Assembly (NCBI GenBank): GCA_902766185.1
Contig: CACXCQ010000287.1
Location: 1 to 15,148, forward strand
Length of the DNA: 15,148 nucleotides
Direction: 5' to 3'
DNA from: an uncultured Eubacteriales bacterium
GTDB taxonomy: Bacteria > Bacillota > Clostridia > Peptostreptococcales > Anaerovoracaceae
The translations under genes were made by a program, and so were the position numbers. Below the pieces are notes generated by a model. It did no database searches, was not told where the DNA came from, and saw nothing but the letters and a program-made list of their open reading frames with translations. Shown in pieces: positions 14,758 to 15,148 of this stretch (the first letter of the stretch is position 1; every line of letters starts with the position of its first letter).

Positions 14758-15148
14758 TTACTGTAAGTTTTCCTCAGCGAAAGTGCTTCCCTCCATATCC
14801 AGGGACAGCACCTGGGATACTCCCTTCTCCGGCATGGTGACGCCGTAGAGGACATCCGCGTGCTCCATAGTAGCCTTCTGGTGGGTGACCAGAGCGAACT
14901 GGATACCCTCGAAGGACCTCAGGGCGTTGATGAACCGGTCAATGTTGGCATCGTCCAGAGCCGCTTCCACCTCATCCAGAATGCAGAAGGGCGTGGGCTT
15001 GGCCTTCAGGACCGCGAACATCAGCGCGATGGCAGTGAGGGTCTTCTCTCCGCCGGAGAGAAGGTTGATGTTCTGCAGCTTCTTCCCCGGAGGCTGCGCC
15101 ACGATGTCGATGTTGGACTGCAGCGGGTCGTTCTCATCGGAGAGACGC
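14758..15148 (-). CDS. smc: Chromosome segregation protein SMC, C-terminal fragment
   Basis: The frame stays open to the right edge, so only the last 129 residues or so are seen; an internal GTG at 15102 is not the start. The segment is the C-terminal half of the SMC ATPase head: the lead-in IDIVAQPPGKK, the ABC signature LSGGEK, the Walker B CILDEVEAALDDAN and the switch histidine in LVTHQKATMEHAD. SMC dimers with ScpA/ScpB organise and separate chromosomes. The end of the protein is ordinary, and ftsY follows 14 bases later. Confidence 0.95.
   Translation of the reverse strand, partial: RLSDENDPLQSNIDIVAQPPGKKLQNINLLSGGEKTLTAIALMFAVLKAKPTPFCILDEVEAALDDANIDRFINALRSFEGIQFALVTHQKATMEHADVLYGVTMPEKGVSQVLSLDMEGSTFAEENLQ

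Overview
The window reads as a chromosomal segment of an anaerobic, fairly GC-rich member of the Clostridia (Bacillota). The grounds are the order smc-ftsY-der-plsY-gpsA on one strand, strong AGGAGG ribosome binding sites, ferredoxin-fused flavoenzymes and a Firmicute-type uridine phosphorylase. I would not name a family. All thirteen genes I can support lie on the minus strand, so the window reads from high to low coordinates. I see no rRNA, tRNA, CRISPR array, insertion sequence, phage gene or origin. No gene-free stretch exceeds about 230 bases.

From 15148 down to 9476 there is a compact housekeeping run: the C-terminus of smc, then ftsY, der, plsY, gpsA and miaB. Neighbours overlap by 4-8 bases or lie 2-14 bases apart. 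A LacI-family regulator (9438-8425) and a divergent dihydroorotate/dihydropyrimidine-dehydrogenase-like flavoprotein with a C-terminal two-cluster ferredoxin (8382-7273) follow with gaps of 37 and 42 bases. No terminator is visible before a bidirectional hairpin at 7187-7213.

From 7150 down to 1 lies what looks like a pyrimidine (uridine/uracil) catabolic locus. A promoter (7126-7153) with two adjoining LacI-type operators just downstream (7086-7113) drives an M20-family amidohydrolase of the N-carbamoyl-amino-acid hydrolase / beta-ureidopropionase group. A strong terminator-like hairpin (5680-5710) follows, then preT and preA, the two subunits of NAD-dependent dihydropyrimidine dehydrogenase, and another terminator (2893-2912). 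A second promoter (2833-2862) drives udp (uridine phosphorylase), which is stop-to-start coupled (TAAATG) to a beta-CASP metallo-beta-lactamase-fold nuclease. The first 39 codons of a GABA/beta-alanine-type aminotransferase close the window.

Read together, the genes suggest RNA or uridine -> uracil (udp) -> dihydrouracil (preTA) -> [dihydropyrimidinase, not in the window] -> N-carbamoyl-beta-alanine -> beta-alanine (M20 hydrolase) -> malonate semialdehyde (aminotransferase). The most unusual points are:
- the second, strongly altered PreA-like protein next to the regulator;
- substitutions at expected catalytic or substrate positions in PreA and in the hydrolase;
- an arginine-codon contrast that sets the preA-preT-hydrolase block apart from its neighbours;
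- the putative operator pair;
- a perfect 13-base tandem duplication that doubles a Shine-Dalgarno sequence in front of the PreA-like paralogue.
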